Positions 27,622 to 36,773 of a stretch of DNA of 64,000 nucleotides are shown here, one piece after another; positions within the stretch are counted from its first letter, which is position 1, and each line of letters starts with the position of its first letter. Origin of the DNA: Tagaea sp. CACIAM 22H2 (GTDB lineage: Bacteria > Pseudomonadota > Alphaproteobacteria > CACIAM-22H2); assembly GCA_014444615.1 (NCBI GenBank), contig PVXE01000002.1, forward strand, positions 62,001-126,000, given 5' to 3'. The notes under the pieces were generated by a model. It ran no database searches, was not told where the DNA came from, and was given only the letters and a program-made list of their open reading frames with translations. The translations under genes and the position numbers were made by a program.

Positions 27622-28476
27622 CTAAAGTTTTTCGTCGAGCGGGAAGAAGCGATGCGCGCCATCAGCTGCCGCGACGATGCGCCCGAACTCCAGGCCCGGC
27701 GGAAAATGGCCGGCGGCGACGATCGCGTCGGTCGCGGCCGCCCAATCCGCCAGCGCGCGGCGCGAGCGGATCGACGCCGCCTTGTCGGTGTCGGCGCGAT
27801 GGCACCACTCGGGATGCTCGATCTGCACGGGGCTATGCCAGCTATCGCCGACCACGACCAGCTTCCGGCGCGCGGCGAGCACGATCGCCGAATGGCCGGG
27901 CGTGTGTCCGTAGGCGGCGCGGAAGCTCAGCTCCGGCCAGCCTTGCGGCGAACCGCCGTCTTGGATCGCCGCGATCCGGCCTTGGGCGAGCAAGGGCGCC
28001 ACGTGACGTTCGAAAGCGTCCACGTGATGCGCCTTGGCCGCCGCTGCGCCGGCTTTCGCCCAATGTGCGAGTTCGGCCGCCGGAGCCGCATAGACTGCGT
28101 TTGGAAAACAGGCTTCGCCGTCGACGCTGGCCCAGCCGACATGATCGAGATGGAAATGCGTGAACGCCAGGCACGTCACCGCGTCTCGCGCGATGCCGTG
28201 CGCGGCCAGCGCGCGGTCGAGCCCGCCTTGCAGCCCGCCGAAATAGGCGCTCGGCCCCGGCCCGAGACCGGCATCGATCAACGCGACGTCGCGCCCGCGG
28301 CGCAGCGCGACGACCGTAAAGCGCGTGTGGAACACGCCGTCGGGCGCGTAGCGCGCCATCGCTTGATCGCCGGGTTCCGGAACGTGATCGGGGAAGGCGT
28401 GGCTCCAGGCGGCGGGGGCGGGCGACACGTCGTTCAGGCTCAACGCGGTCCATCCGTCGAGTTCAAGTCGCACCAT
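27622..28476 (-). CDS. MBL-fold metallo-hydrolase
   Basis: 284 aa metallo-beta-lactamase-fold hydrolase. Zinc motif H-x-H-x-D-H is in AFTHFHLDHVGWA. A further His lies in YGHTPGHSAIVL and an Asp in VVGDSWHSP, so a binuclear site looks complete. The length and the early VALIDAGLGP strand are like lactonase-type members. It sits alone between the ROK regulator and the sugar-binding protein gene on the opposite strand. A role on a sugar lactone would fit the neighbourhood but is inference. Confidence 0.85.
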   Translation of the reverse strand: MVRLELDGWTALSLNDVSPAPAAWSHAFPDHVPEPGDQAMARYAPDGVFHTRFTVVALRRGRDVALIDAGLGPGPSAYFGGLQGGLDRALAAHGIARDAVTCLAFTHFHLDHVGWASVDGEACFPNAVYAAPAAELAHWAKAGAAAAKAHHVDAFERHVAPLLAQGRIAAIQDGGSPQGWPELSFRAAYGHTPGHSAIVLAARRKLVVVGDSWHSPVQIEHPEWCHRADTDKAASIRSRRALADWAAATDAIVAAGHFPPGLEFGRIVAAADGAHRFFPLDEKL

Positions 28477-28507
28477 CGTCCTTCGTCCTTTTTTCGCTTC
28501 GCCGAAA

Positions 28508-28525
28508 TCCGGCCCGTCGGCCGGA
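28508..28525 (+). other. Short perfect hairpin in the leader of the sugar-binding-protein gene
   Basis: TCCGGCC (28508-28514), loop CGTC, GGCCGGA (28519-28525). It lies 37 bases before the binding-protein start and inside the divergent spacer. No T run follows, so it is not a clear terminator. It may stabilise the 5' end of the mRNA or be chance in GC-rich DNA. Confidence 0.35.
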
Positions 28526-28561
28526 CACCATCCACGCCTACATCAAACAGGGAGAAAAATC

Positions 28562-29854
28562 ATGACCGATGATCGAAGCAAGTTCGAGTTGTCGCCGACG
28601 CGCCGCGCCTTCGCGCTCGGCAGCGCGGCGGCGGCCTTCACGCTCGCGGCACCCGCCGTGCTGCGCGCGCAAGCGGTCGAGATCGAGTATTGGCAGTACT
28701 TCTTCAAAGAACGCGTCGAAGCGATGGACGAGCTGATCAAGCGCTTCGAAGCCGCCAATCCCGGCGTGAAGGTGAAACATACGCATTTCCCCTATGCGCA
28801 GTACCGCACGAAGACCGCGGCCGCCGTTCCGGCGGGCGAAGGCCCCACGGTGATGCAGCTTTTCTTCGGCTGGATGCGCGAATACGCCAAGGCGAAGCTG
28901 ATCCAGCCGCTGCCGGCCGACATGTTCAATCCCGCCGCCGTCGACCGCGACTACTTCGACGTCGTGCAGCTGATGAAGACGTCGGAAGGTTATTGGGCGC
29001 TGCCCACCGCGGTGCGCAGCCTCGGCATGTTCTACAATAAGAAGCTGTTGCAGGAAGCCGGGCTCGGCGACAAGCCGGCGGGCACGCTGGACGAATACGT
29101 GCGTTTCGCGCTCGCCTCGACCAAGCGCGACGGCAGCGGCAACTTGACCCAAGCCGGCGCCACGATCGGCATCCCGTCGCAGGATTATCATTGGTGGCGC
29201 GAGGTGCTGGTGCGTCAGAACGGCGGCAAGCCCTACACGGACGATTTCAAGAAGGTGACTTACGCGAACGAGGCGGGTGCGGCGGCCATCGCCTGGTACA
29301 CCGACTTGCAGCGCAAGCATCGCGTGGCGCAGGCGGGATTCCTGTCCGAAAGCCAGGCCGCATTCCGCGCGGGGCGCGCGGCTCAGCATGTCGACGGCTC
29401 GTTCCGCCTCGGCACGTTCCGCAACGCGCGCGGCTTCGAATGGGGCGTGGCGGAATTGCCGACGCATAAGGGCGTGGGCGGCAACTACTCGTCCTACTGG
29501 GTCAACGGTCTCGCCGCGAACGCGACCGGTGCCAAGAAGGAAGCGGCGCTCAAGTTCCTCGCTTTCGTCACCAACGACGCGTCGATGCAGCTGTGGTTCG
29601 AGAAGACCGGGGAGTTGCCGGCCAAGCGCGCTTCGGCGCTGACGCCGGCCAATCTGGCCGATCCGTTGACCGGCCCGATGATCGCGGGGCTGAAGAACGC
29701 CTACACGACGGACTTCGTGGCCGAAGAAGCGCAAGGCCAGCTGTTCCAGGACATGCTCGACCGCATCCTGTTGCAGAACCAGGACCCGCTGGCGGCCGTC
29801 CGTCAGATGGGCGAAGCCGAGCAGAAGATGATCGACGACCACTACAAGAGCTGA
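28562..29854 (+). CDS. Sugar ABC transporter substrate-binding protein
   Basis: 430 aa extracellular solute-binding protein family 1. The N-terminus resembles a Tat signal (TRRAFALGSAAAAF, cleavage probably after VLRAQA). The mature part begins VEIEYWQYFF with the usual ERVEAMDELIKRFEAANPGVKV. It partners the permeases and ATPase at 21897-26280, although it is on the other strand. It is followed by a strong hairpin and then ROK and NagB-like genes. That arrangement allows the binding protein to be made in excess over the downstream enzymes. Confidence 0.9.
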   Translation: MTDDRSKFELSPTRRAFALGSAAAAFTLAAPAVLRAQAVEIEYWQYFFKERVEAMDELIKRFEAANPGVKVKHTHFPYAQYRTKTAAAVPAGEGPTVMQLFFGWMREYAKAKLIQPLPADMFNPAAVDRDYFDVVQLMKTSEGYWALPTAVRSLGMFYNKKLLQEAGLGDKPAGTLDEYVRFALASTKRDGSGNLTQAGATIGIPSQDYHWWREVLVRQNGGKPYTDDFKKVTYANEAGAAAIAWYTDLQRKHRVAQAGFLSESQAAFRAGRAAQHVDGSFRLGTFRNARGFEWGVAELPTHKGVGGNYSSYWVNGLAANATGAKKEAALKFLAFVTNDASMQLWFEKTGELPAKRASALTPANLADPLTGPMIAGLKNAYTTDFVAEEAQGQLFQDMLDRILLQNQDPLAAVRQMGEAEQKMIDDHYKS

Positions 29855-29863
29855 AGCGCGTCC

Positions 29864-29891
29864 GGACCGGCCGCTTTCGGGCGGCCGGTCC
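29864..29891 (+). terminator. Strong hairpin after the binding-protein gene (attenuator/terminator)
   Basis: Perfect 11-bp stem GGACCGGCCGC / GCGGCCGGTCC with a six-base loop TTTCGG, nine bases after the binding-protein stop. The following ACTCTTGTTCG is only moderately T-rich. It probably works as a partial terminator or 3'-stabilising structure, reducing transcription into the ROK and deaminase genes. Confidence 0.7.
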
Positions 29892-29916
29892 ACTCTTGTT
29901 CGTAAACGGTATTGTT

Positions 29917-31047
29917 ATGGCTTTTTCGCGTTTCGACTTCGATATGCTCGTGCCCGATTTGGCGCGGGCGGCACTTCATGGCGTCAAAGCGGGCGAAAGG
30001 ATCGATCTCGACGCGCAGGCTTCGCGCGCGGGCGTGACGTCCGACAAGTTGCGCGTGCTTGCGGCGGCGCTGACGCAAGCGGGCTTCGCGACGGCCGGCG
30101 CCGATGGCGCCTTGCGCCGCGCGGATCGGCGGGTGCATCTTTTCGCCGTCGACCTTGGCGGGACCAAACTCCACGCGGCGCTGGTCGACGAGACGGGCGA
30201 GATTTTGGACGAGATCGTCGAGGCGACGGACCGGCGCGGCGGCCAAGCCGTCGTCGCGCAGATCGGCGCGACATGCGACGCGTTGCGCGCGAAAGCAGGG
30301 CTTGCCGTTGCCGATATTGCCGCCGCCGCCGTCGGCACGCCGGGCGCGGCACATCCCCGGACTGGCCGCATCGCGATGGCACCGAACATTGCGGGCTTCG
30401 ATGCGCTCGACGTCTGCGGTGCTTTGCGCGCGCGGCTGGGCGTGCCCGTGCGGATCGAGAACGACGTCAATATGGCGGCGTTGGGCGAGCACGCGGCCGG
30501 CGCCGCGCGGGACCTTTCGGACTTCGCGCTTGTCGCGTTCGGCACGGGCGTGGGGCTCGGCTTGGTGTTGAACGGCGCGCTGGTTCGCGGTGCCGCCGGT
30601 TTCGCCGGCGAGATCGCGCAATTGCCGCTCGGTGCCGATCCGTTCGATCGCGCGAACTACCGGCTGGGCCCCTTGGAGACCGTTATCGGCAGCGCCGGGC
30701 TGGTGCATGCCGCGCGTATGCGGGGGCTGGACGACGTGGAGGACGTGGAGGGGTTGTTCTTGCGCGCGCGCGCGGGCGACGCCCGCGCGAAATCGACCAT
30801 CGGCGAGGCGGCGCGGACGCTTTTTCTGGCGTTGACCGCCGTGCGGGCGATCGTCGATCCCGAACGCGTGATCCTCGCCGGCGGAATCGGGTTGCAGCCG
30901 GAAATCGCGGCGCATCTTTCGCGAATCGGCGCCGACCATCCTTTCGCGCCGAAGTTTGCGGTCAGCGCGCTCGGACCGCGCGCCGCGATCGCGGGGGCGG
31001 CGAGTTGCGCGTTCGCCGAAGCGCTTCGCGCCCAATCGCAGTCGTAG
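29917..31047 (+). CDS. ROK-family protein (sugar kinase or regulator)
   Basis: 376 aa. An N-terminal segment of about 75 residues contains a helix-turn-helix-like stretch (IDLDAQASRAGVTSDKLRVLAAALTQ). A ROK domain then begins at FAVDLGGTKLHAALVD (phosphate-1 motif) and carries the catalytic-type Asp in IENDVNMAALGEHA. The CxCGxxGC zinc motif is absent (FAGEIAQLPLG). The ATP motif suggests an N-acyl-hexosamine or glucokinase-like activity; the extra N-terminal domain leans toward a regulator. Start taken at ATG giving MAFSRFDFDM. Only one base separates it from the NagB-like gene. Confidence 0.75.
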   Translation: MAFSRFDFDMLVPDLARAALHGVKAGERIDLDAQASRAGVTSDKLRVLAAALTQAGFATAGADGALRRADRRVHLFAVDLGGTKLHAALVDETGEILDEIVEATDRRGGQAVVAQIGATCDALRAKAGLAVADIAAAAVGTPGAAHPRTGRIAMAPNIAGFDALDVCGALRARLGVPVRIENDVNMAALGEHAAGAARDLSDFALVAFGTGVGLGLVLNGALVRGAAGFAGEIAQLPLGADPFDRANYRLGPLETVIGSAGLVHAARMRGLDDVEDVEGLFLRARAGDARAKSTIGEAARTLFLALTAVRAIVDPERVILAGGIGLQPEIAAHLSRIGADHPFAPKFAVSALGPRAAIAGAASCAFAEALRAQSQS

Positions 31048-31048
31048 A

Positions 31049-31792
31049 ATGATCTCGATCCATATCAGCGCCACCGCGGCGAAAGCGGCCGACGAAGCGG
31101 CATCTCAAGTCGTCGACGCGCTGCGCGCGAAACCCGATCTCGTCCTCGGACTTGCGACCGGCGGGACGATGCGTCCTTTCAACGCGGCGCTGGTCCGCAC
31201 GTATCGCGAGGGACTTGTGTCTTTCACGCGCGCGACGATCTTCAATCTCGACGACCATGTCGGCGTGCCCGCAGACCATCCACATTCGTTCCGTCGCTTC
31301 ATGCGCGAAACCTTGTTCGACTTGGTCGACGCCGATCCGGCGCGCTGCTTCATGCCCGACGGCATGGCGCGGGATCTGGATGCGGAAGCGGCCGACTACG
31401 AGGCGCGGATCGCGGCCGCTGGCGGAATCGACCTGCAGATCCTCGGGCTCGGCCATAATGGCCATATCGCCTACAACGAACCGGGCGCGCCGCACGATTC
31501 ACGCACGCGCGCCGTGTCGCTCGCGGCGGATACGATCGCGCGTGCGACGCCAGATTTCGCGCCGGACGCCGTGCCGCATCAAGGGCTGACGATGGGGATC
31601 GGCACGATTCTAGATGCGCGCCGCATCGTTCTGCTCGCGAATGGCGCCGGAAAGGCCGAAGCCGTCGCGCAGGCATTGAAGCCGCCGCCGCGGACCGCAT
31701 GTCCTGCGAGCGCTCTGCAACGTCATGGCGATGTCGGCTTCTATTTGGATCCGGCGGCCGGCAGCTTGGTCGCGGGCGCGCGTTCGCGCTGA
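31049..31792 (+). CDS. nagB: Glucosamine-6-phosphate deaminase family protein (NagB-like)
   Basis: 247 aa. The NagB fold is shown by GLATGGTMRPF (phosphate loop), FNLDDHVGVP (catalytic Asp near residue 68) and GLGHNGHIAYNEPG (His and Glu of the active-site triad; the Asp before them is Asn, as in several NagB proteins). LTMGIGTILDAR is the lid-end motif. It deaminates and isomerises glucosamine-6-phosphate to fructose-6-phosphate and ammonia. With the CUT1 importer and ROK proteins, it makes amino-sugar catabolism the likeliest role of the region. Shorter by about 20 residues at the C-terminus than Escherichia coli NagB, so 6-phosphogluconolactonase-like relatives remain possible. Confidence 0.82.
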   Translation: MISIHISATAAKAADEAASQVVDALRAKPDLVLGLATGGTMRPFNAALVRTYREGLVSFTRATIFNLDDHVGVPADHPHSFRRFMRETLFDLVDADPARCFMPDGMARDLDAEAADYEARIAAAGGIDLQILGLGHNGHIAYNEPGAPHDSRTRAVSLAADTIARATPDFAPDAVPHQGLTMGIGTILDARRIVLLANGAGKAEAVAQALKPPPRTACPASALQRHGDVGFYLDPAAGSLVAGARSR

Positions 31793-31858
31793 ACCGCAAG
31801 CGAGTTGGTTTTAGGAAATCGTCGTCGGCAATTGCCGGCGCGGACCCTTTGGTGTGTT

Positions 31859-31895
31859 TTGTAAAATGTTACAATAGCCTTGTAAAATCTTACAA
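31859..31895. promoter_or_regulatory. Tandem palindromic operators before the GntR-type regulator
   Basis: Two 16-base sites, TTGTAAAATGTTACAA (31859-31874) and TTGTAAAATCTTACAA (31880-31895), differ at one position. Each has TTGTAA/TTACAA arms around four bases. Their centres are 21 bases apart, two helical turns, so dimers would lie on the same face. A TACAAT (31870-31875) inside the first could serve as a -10 element. They precede the regulator start by 20 bases and most likely bind the GntR-type protein it encodes. Confidence 0.8.
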
Positions 31896-31915
31896 AAAGA
31901 CTACGCTCTCGCTCG

Positions 31916-32704
31916 ATGCTTGATAAATCTTCACCTTTCGCGTCGCCTCAACCCCCATTCGGCACCGCCGAAGCAGGCTATGTCGTCGCCATCCGGCGCT
32001 TGCGCCGGGCCATCGTGACATGCGAGTTGGCGCCGGGCGCTTTCGTCGGCGAGGCCGATTTGGTGGCGCGTTTTGCGCTGGGCCGGGCGGCAGTTCGCGT
32101 CGCCTTGACCGAGCTGGCCGCCGCGAGATTCGTATCGCGCCATGCCCGGCAAGGCTGGCGCGTGGCCCCCGTGAACGGCGCGTTGTCGCGCGACGTGCTG
32201 GCGGCATTGGCGCGCCTCGAACCGGTATTGATCGACACAGCGCCGGATGCCGCGACGAAAGCGGCATTGATCGAGGCGGCCGGTATTCTCGATACCGTGA
32301 TCGGCCGCGACGAGCCGCAGGCCGTGACGATGGCGCGGGCGGCGGCGCGGCGCATCCGCGAGTTGCTTGCCGCCGGCGCGAACGGGTTTTTGCGCGATTG
32401 GCTGCTTTGCGCGTGGGATCACGCCGACCGGATCGTGCGCCAACTGGAGCTCGTGGGATATGCGGTCCCCGTGGCCGACCTGCGCGATCTCGTTCAAGCG
32501 CTATGCGATGGCGATCTGGCCGCCGCGGCGCGCGCGCTGCGGAAGGATCAATCCCGTTTCGCCGACGCGCTTGCGCGCGGGTTCCTCGCCAAAGCCGAAT
32601 TTTTCGCGCCCGGCGATGCGCGTTCGGCACGCCGGCGCAAGCCTGTGCTCGCGCGGGCCGTCGAATCTTCGTCCCAACCTCTCACCAAGGATCAAAAGCG
32701 ATGA
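31916..32704 (+). CDS. GntR-family transcriptional regulator (FCD-like C-terminal domain)
   Basis: 262 aa. The winged HTH spans about residues 22-80 (AIRRLRRAIVTCELAPGAFVGEADLVARFALGRAAVRVALTELAAARFVSRHARQGWRV), a GntR/FadR-type layout. The C-terminal half is helical and resembles a degenerate FCD ligand-binding domain. The tail of about 25 residues is basic. It is the first gene of the peptide-importer operon; its stop overlaps the binding-protein start as ATGA. Autoregulation through the two palindromes directly upstream is likely. Confidence 0.82.
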   Translation: MLDKSSPFASPQPPFGTAEAGYVVAIRRLRRAIVTCELAPGAFVGEADLVARFALGRAAVRVALTELAAARFVSRHARQGWRVAPVNGALSRDVLAALARLEPVLIDTAPDAATKAALIEAAGILDTVIGRDEPQAVTMARAAARRIRELLAAGANGFLRDWLLCAWDHADRIVRQLELVGYAVPVADLRDLVQALCDGDLAAAARALRKDQSRFADALARGFLAKAEFFAPGDARSARRRKPVLARAVESSSQPLTKDQKR

Positions 32705-34209
32705 TCGGAAAACTTCGATCCGTCCGCCTGGCATTGGCCGCGGCGGCGTTCATCGGCTTAGGCTTGCCGCAAGCCCATGCCGCCAAAGACAGTCTCGTCG
32801 TCGATCTGGTCAACGAGCCGTCCTCGCTTGACCCGCAAGTCCAGTGGAACCCGGACAGCTACTACGTCTACCGCAACATCTTCGACAATCTGGTCACGCG
32901 CGACGACAAGGGCGCGATCGTGCCGCAAGTCGCGACGTCGTGGCGCCAGATATCGGACACCGAGATCGAGTTCGATCTGCGCGGGGATATCGTTTTCCAC
33001 GATGGCTCGAAGCTGACGGCCGACGACGTGGTGTTCAGCGTGAAGCGCATCACCGATCGCGCTTTCGCGAGCCCGCAGCTCGGCCAGTTCGACAAGATCG
33101 TCGACGCGGCCGCGCTGTCGCCGACCAAGGTGAAGCTCGTCACAGCCGGGCCGTATCCCGCGTTGCTTGCCCAGCTCGTCAAGCTGTCGATCGTGCCCAA
33201 GGCGGTCGTCGAGGCGGTCGGCAAGGATGCGTTCAATCTGAAGCCGATCGGCTCCGGCCCCTATAAGTTCGAGGCGTGGCAGCGCGGCGTGCAAGTCACG
33301 TTGACCCGCAACGACGCGTATTGGGGAACCAAGGGTCCGTTCCCCAGCGTCGTCTTCCGCGCGGTGCCGGATGGCGCCACGCGTCTTGCCAATCTTCAGG
33401 CGGGGTCGAGCGATCTGATCGTCACGATCGACGCGGATCAGGCCGCGCAGTTGAAGAACGCGCCGCGCGCCAAGGCGCTGATCGGTTTGACCGAGCGCGT
33501 CGCTTACTTGCGCCTCAACACCACCAAGCCGCCGTTCGACAATCCTAAGGCGCGTTTGGCCGCCGCCCACGCGATCGACAAGGCGGGATTGATCGAAGGC
33601 ATTCTCGGCGGCCACGACAAGCCGGTGCCGGAACTTCTGACGCCCGCGATTTTCGGCTGGGTCGACGGCATTCAAGCGCCGGCCTACGATCTTGCCAAGG
33701 CGAAGGCGCTGCTGGCGGAAATCGGGCCTGCGGCGAAGGCGGAGATCGATCTGGCCACCGCGCCGGTCTTCGATCAACGCATCGTCCAGGCGGTTCAGCA
33801 GATGATGACCGACGCGGGCTTCAACGTGAAGATCGCGATGTCGGACATGGCGTCCTATTTGCGCCGCGCCCAGGCCGGCCCCGAGGCGACGTCGCTGCTG
33901 AGCTTCGGCCGCTGGTCTTGCGCCTGCCAGGACGCGGATGGCGTGCTGTTCCCGTTGCTGCACAAGTCGAGCGGCTGGTCGGCCTATCGCAATCCGAAGG
34001 TCGATACGCTGCTCGAGGAGGCGCGCGCCACGCTCGACGCCAACAAGCGTCTCGCGGCGTATAAGCAGGTGCACGAGATCGTTGCGACGGACGTGCCGGT
34101 CGTGCCGCTCTATCAGGCGGTCGTGATCTACGGTGCGGCGAAGAATCTCGAATTCACGCCGACGCCGAACGAAAGCATGTTCATCAACCGCATGAGCTGG
34201 AAGGACTGA
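32701..34209 (+). CDS. Peptide/opine ABC transporter substrate-binding protein (DppA-like, SBP_bac_5)
   Basis: 502 aa family 5 solute-binding protein. Sec signal peptide covers about residues 1-27 (LALAAAAFIGLGLPQAHA). The mature start reads SLVVDLVNEPSSLDPQVQWNPDS, followed by the family motif YRNIFDNLVTRDDKG. Start chosen at the ATG overlapping the GntR stop; the longer open frame is regulator shadow. It feeds the DppB/C/D/F-type transporter of the same operon. Gamma-glutamyltransferase downstream suggests that gamma-glutamyl peptides or related amides are imported. Confidence 0.92.
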   Translation: MIGKLRSVRLALAAAAFIGLGLPQAHAAKDSLVVDLVNEPSSLDPQVQWNPDSYYVYRNIFDNLVTRDDKGAIVPQVATSWRQISDTEIEFDLRGDIVFHDGSKLTADDVVFSVKRITDRAFASPQLGQFDKIVDAAALSPTKVKLVTAGPYPALLAQLVKLSIVPKAVVEAVGKDAFNLKPIGSGPYKFEAWQRGVQVTLTRNDAYWGTKGPFPSVVFRAVPDGATRLANLQAGSSDLIVTIDADQAAQLKNAPRAKALIGLTERVAYLRLNTTKPPFDNPKARLAAAHAIDKAGLIEGILGGHDKPVPELLTPAIFGWVDGIQAPAYDLAKAKALLAEIGPAAKAEIDLATAPVFDQRIVQAVQQMMTDAGFNVKIAMSDMASYLRRAQAGPEATSLLSFGRWSCACQDADGVLFPLLHKSSGWSAYRNPKVDTLLEEARATLDANKRLAAYKQVHEIVATDVPVVPLYQAVVIYGAAKNLEFTPTPNESMFINRMSWKD

Positions 34210-34214
34210 TACGG

Positions 34215-35141
34215 ATGCCGGGCTTTCTGCTCCGGCGTCTGGGACAGGCGGGCGTCACCATCCTCGGGGTGGTGACGCTCATCTTCTTCGTCCAGCGGCT
34301 GACGGGCGACCCCACTTATCTGCTGGTGCCGGAGACGGCGACGCAGGCCGATATCGACGCGCTGCGCACCGCGCTGGGTTTCGATCGGCCGCTTTTCGTC
34401 CAGTATCTCGATTTTCTGGCGGAGTTGCTGCGCTTCGATCTGGGGCAATCGGTCGTGCAGCGCGTGCCGGTGACGACGATCATCGCCTCGCGCATGCCCT
34501 ATACGCTGATGCTGGCGGCGGGCGCATTGGTCGTCGCCTGCGGGATCGGCATTCCGATCGGCGTCCTGCTGGCGCTCTACCGCGAAACACTGCTCGCCAA
34601 ATTCGCCGCCGGGCTGGTGCTGTCGGCGCAAAGCATGCCGACCTTCTGGAGCGGGATCTTGATGATCCTGGTCTTCTCGGTGCTGCTCGGCTGGCTGCCG
34701 CCGTCCTCGACGGGCGGCTTCTCGAATCTGATCATGCCGTCGGTGGCGCTGGGCCTGCTCAGCATGGCGACCTTCGCGCGCATCACGCGGGCCGCTTTGC
34801 TCGACGAGCTGTCGAAGGACTATGCGCGAACGGCGCGCTCGCGCGGCGTGGGCACAGGGCGAATGCTGTTCCGCCATCTCGCGCGCAACGCATCGATCCC
34901 GCTGATTACGGTCGCGGCGTTGGAAATCTCGAATCTTCTGGCGGGCGCCGTCATCGTCGAAACGGTGTTCGCTTGGCCGGGTTTGGGCCAGGTAACGGTG
35001 CAGGCGATCCTCGCGCGCGATTTCATGATCGTGCAAGGCGTTGTGCTGCTTGGCGCCTTCGTTACGGTGTTCCTCAATCTTTTGTCCGATATCCTCTACA
35101 GCGTGGTCGATCCGCGCATCGTGCTGGAGAAAGCACGATGA
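34215..35141 (+). CDS. ABC transporter permease (DppB-like)
   Basis: 308 aa inner-membrane permease. The N-terminal hydrophobic segment FLLRRLGQAGVTILGVVTLIFFVQRL and the DDL/coupling loop YARTARSRGVGTGRMLFRHLARNASIPL are typical of DppB/OppB. It follows the binding-protein gene after 5 bases and overlaps the second permease start. Confidence 0.93.
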   Translation: MPGFLLRRLGQAGVTILGVVTLIFFVQRLTGDPTYLLVPETATQADIDALRTALGFDRPLFVQYLDFLAELLRFDLGQSVVQRVPVTTIIASRMPYTLMLAAGALVVACGIGIPIGVLLALYRETLLAKFAAGLVLSAQSMPTFWSGILMILVFSVLLGWLPPSSTGGFSNLIMPSVALGLLSMATFARITRAALLDELSKDYARTARSRGVGTGRMLFRHLARNASIPLITVAALEISNLLAGAVIVETVFAWPGLGQVTVQAILARDFMIVQGVVLLGAFVTVFLNLLSDILYSVVDPRIVLEKAR

Positions 35142-35968
35142 TGCGGGCCGCGAAGACCGCTTTGCGCTGGTGGCCCTTGGCGATACTCGCACTCGCCGTG
35201 CTGGCCGCGGTCTTCGCGCCGTGGCTGGCGCCCTACGATCCCAATCAGCAGAATCTCCTCGGGCGATTGCGGCCGCCTGGAACGACATCGCGCAGCTTCC
35301 ATTACCTGCTGGGCTCGGACGAGCTGGGCCGCGATCTGCTCAGCCGGGCGATCCATGGTGCGCGCGTGTCTCTGGTCGTCGCTTTCGCCTCGGTCGTGCT
35401 GTCGGGGACGCTGGGGACGGCGCTTGGAATGATCGCGGCCTATCGGCGCGGCTGGATCGAGATGATCGTGATGCGCGTCGTCGACGTCTTCTTGTCGATC
35501 CCGGCGGTGCTGCTGGCGATCATCACCGTCGCCGTGCTGGGGCCGAGCCTGCTCAACGTCATCCTGGTGCTGGCCTTGACACGCTGGCCGCGCTACGCGC
35601 GTGTGGCCTACGGCCAGACGCTGTCCGTCGTCAATATGCCTTATGTGAAGCTCGCCGCCTTAATGGGGGCGGGGGCATGGCGCATTCTGCTGCGTCACAT
35701 CCTGCCCAATATCGTCGGTGCGGTCAGTGTCGTCGCCACGCTCGAGTTCGGATTGATGATCCTGTTCGAGGCGGGTTTGTCGTTCCTGGGCCTTGGCGTG
35801 CAGCCGCCGACCGCGAGCTGGGGGGCGATGCTGTCCACCGGGCGCAACTACGTTTCGACCGCTTGGTGGGTCGCGACGCTGCCCGGCTTCTGTCTTTTCG
35901 TGCTCGTGCTCGCCGTGAATCTCACCGGCGATGCGGTGCGCGATCGTCTCGATCCCCGTTTGCGATAA
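35138..35968 (+). CDS. ABC transporter permease (DppC-like)
   Basis: 276 aa permease. The N-terminal TM is followed by WLAPYDPNQQN and LLGSDELGRDLLSRAIHGARVSL, the DppC/OppC hallmark. The coupling loop is MPYVKLAALMGAGAWRILLRHILPNI. Two adjacent ATG codons are possible starts; the first overlaps the dppB-like stop. Confidence 0.93.
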   Translation: MMRAAKTALRWWPLAILALAVLAAVFAPWLAPYDPNQQNLLGRLRPPGTTSRSFHYLLGSDELGRDLLSRAIHGARVSLVVAFASVVLSGTLGTALGMIAAYRRGWIEMIVMRVVDVFLSIPAVLLAIITVAVLGPSLLNVILVLALTRWPRYARVAYGQTLSVVNMPYVKLAALMGAGAWRILLRHILPNIVGAVSVVATLEFGLMILFEAGLSFLGLGVQPPTASWGAMLSTGRNYVSTAWWVATLPGFCLFVLVLAVNLTGDAVRDRLDPRLR

Positions 35969-35975
35969 GGAACCA

Positions 35976-36773
35976 ATGGCGATGGTCAAATTCGACGATA
36001 TCAAGGGCAAGCGCGCGGTGGTGACCGGTGCGTGCGGCGTGATCGGGCGCTGGCTCGCGCAGACGCTGCACGAAGCCGGAGCCACGCTCTGCTTGACCGA
36101 CGCGAAGCAAAGCGAACTTGACGCTTTCGCCAAGGAACTTGGGCTTGGCGGCGATAGCTTCGTCAAGACGGCCGATCTGACCGACGAAACCTCGATCGTC
36201 GCTTTGGCGGCCGAGGTGGGCAAGCGCTGGGGGGCGGCCGATATTCTGGTCAACAACGCGGGTATCTATCCCAGCGCGTTCCTGCTCGACACCTCGACGT
36301 CCGAGTTCGATCGCATCTTCGGCATCAATCTGCGCGCGCCTTTCATTCTGACGCGCGAGATCGCAACGCAGATGGTTCGCAAGGGCGTGAAAGGCTCGAT
36401 CATCAACATCTCGTCGGGCGCTTCGCGCAAGATGCGCCGCACGGTCGTCGCCTATTGCACCTCGAAGACCGCGCTCGATCGTTTGACCAAGGGCTTCGGC
36501 GTCGAGCTCGCCGAGTACGGCATTCGCGTCAACGCGCTGGAGCCGGGTTTTGCCGCGGGCAGCAAGGTCAGCGAGCTGACCGAAGCGCATATCCAGTCGA
36601 CGATCTCGCAGATCCCGATGGGCCGGCCGTCGTCGCGCGAGGATGTCGGCAACGGCTTGCTCTATCTCGCCAGCGACGCCTCGTCCTACGTAACCGGCGC
36701 CACGCTGACGATCGATGGCGGCAACTCGATCGGCGCGCTCGCCGTGCATCAGGCGAAGAAGAAGGCGCTGTGA
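35976..36773 (+). CDS. SDR-family oxidoreductase
   Basis: 265 aa classical short-chain dehydrogenase. Cofactor motif TGACGVIGRW (residues about 17-26), NNAG motif, and catalytic Ser with Y-C-T-S-K (Tyr and Lys of the triad) are present. The glycine motif lacks the usual third Gly (TGxxxGxG becomes TGACGVIG). It lies inside the importer operon between dppC-like and hydrolase genes, 7 bases after the permease, overlapping the next gene by 3 bases. The substrate is unknown. Confidence 0.88.
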   Translation: MAMVKFDDIKGKRAVVTGACGVIGRWLAQTLHEAGATLCLTDAKQSELDAFAKELGLGGDSFVKTADLTDETSIVALAAEVGKRWGAADILVNNAGIYPSAFLLDTSTSEFDRIFGINLRAPFILTREIATQMVRKGVKGSIINISSGASRKMRRTVVAYCTSKTALDRLTKGFGVELAEYGIRVNALEPGFAAGSKVSELTEAHIQSTISQIPMGRPSSREDVGNGLLYLASDASSYVTGATLTIDGGNSIGALAVHQAKKKAL

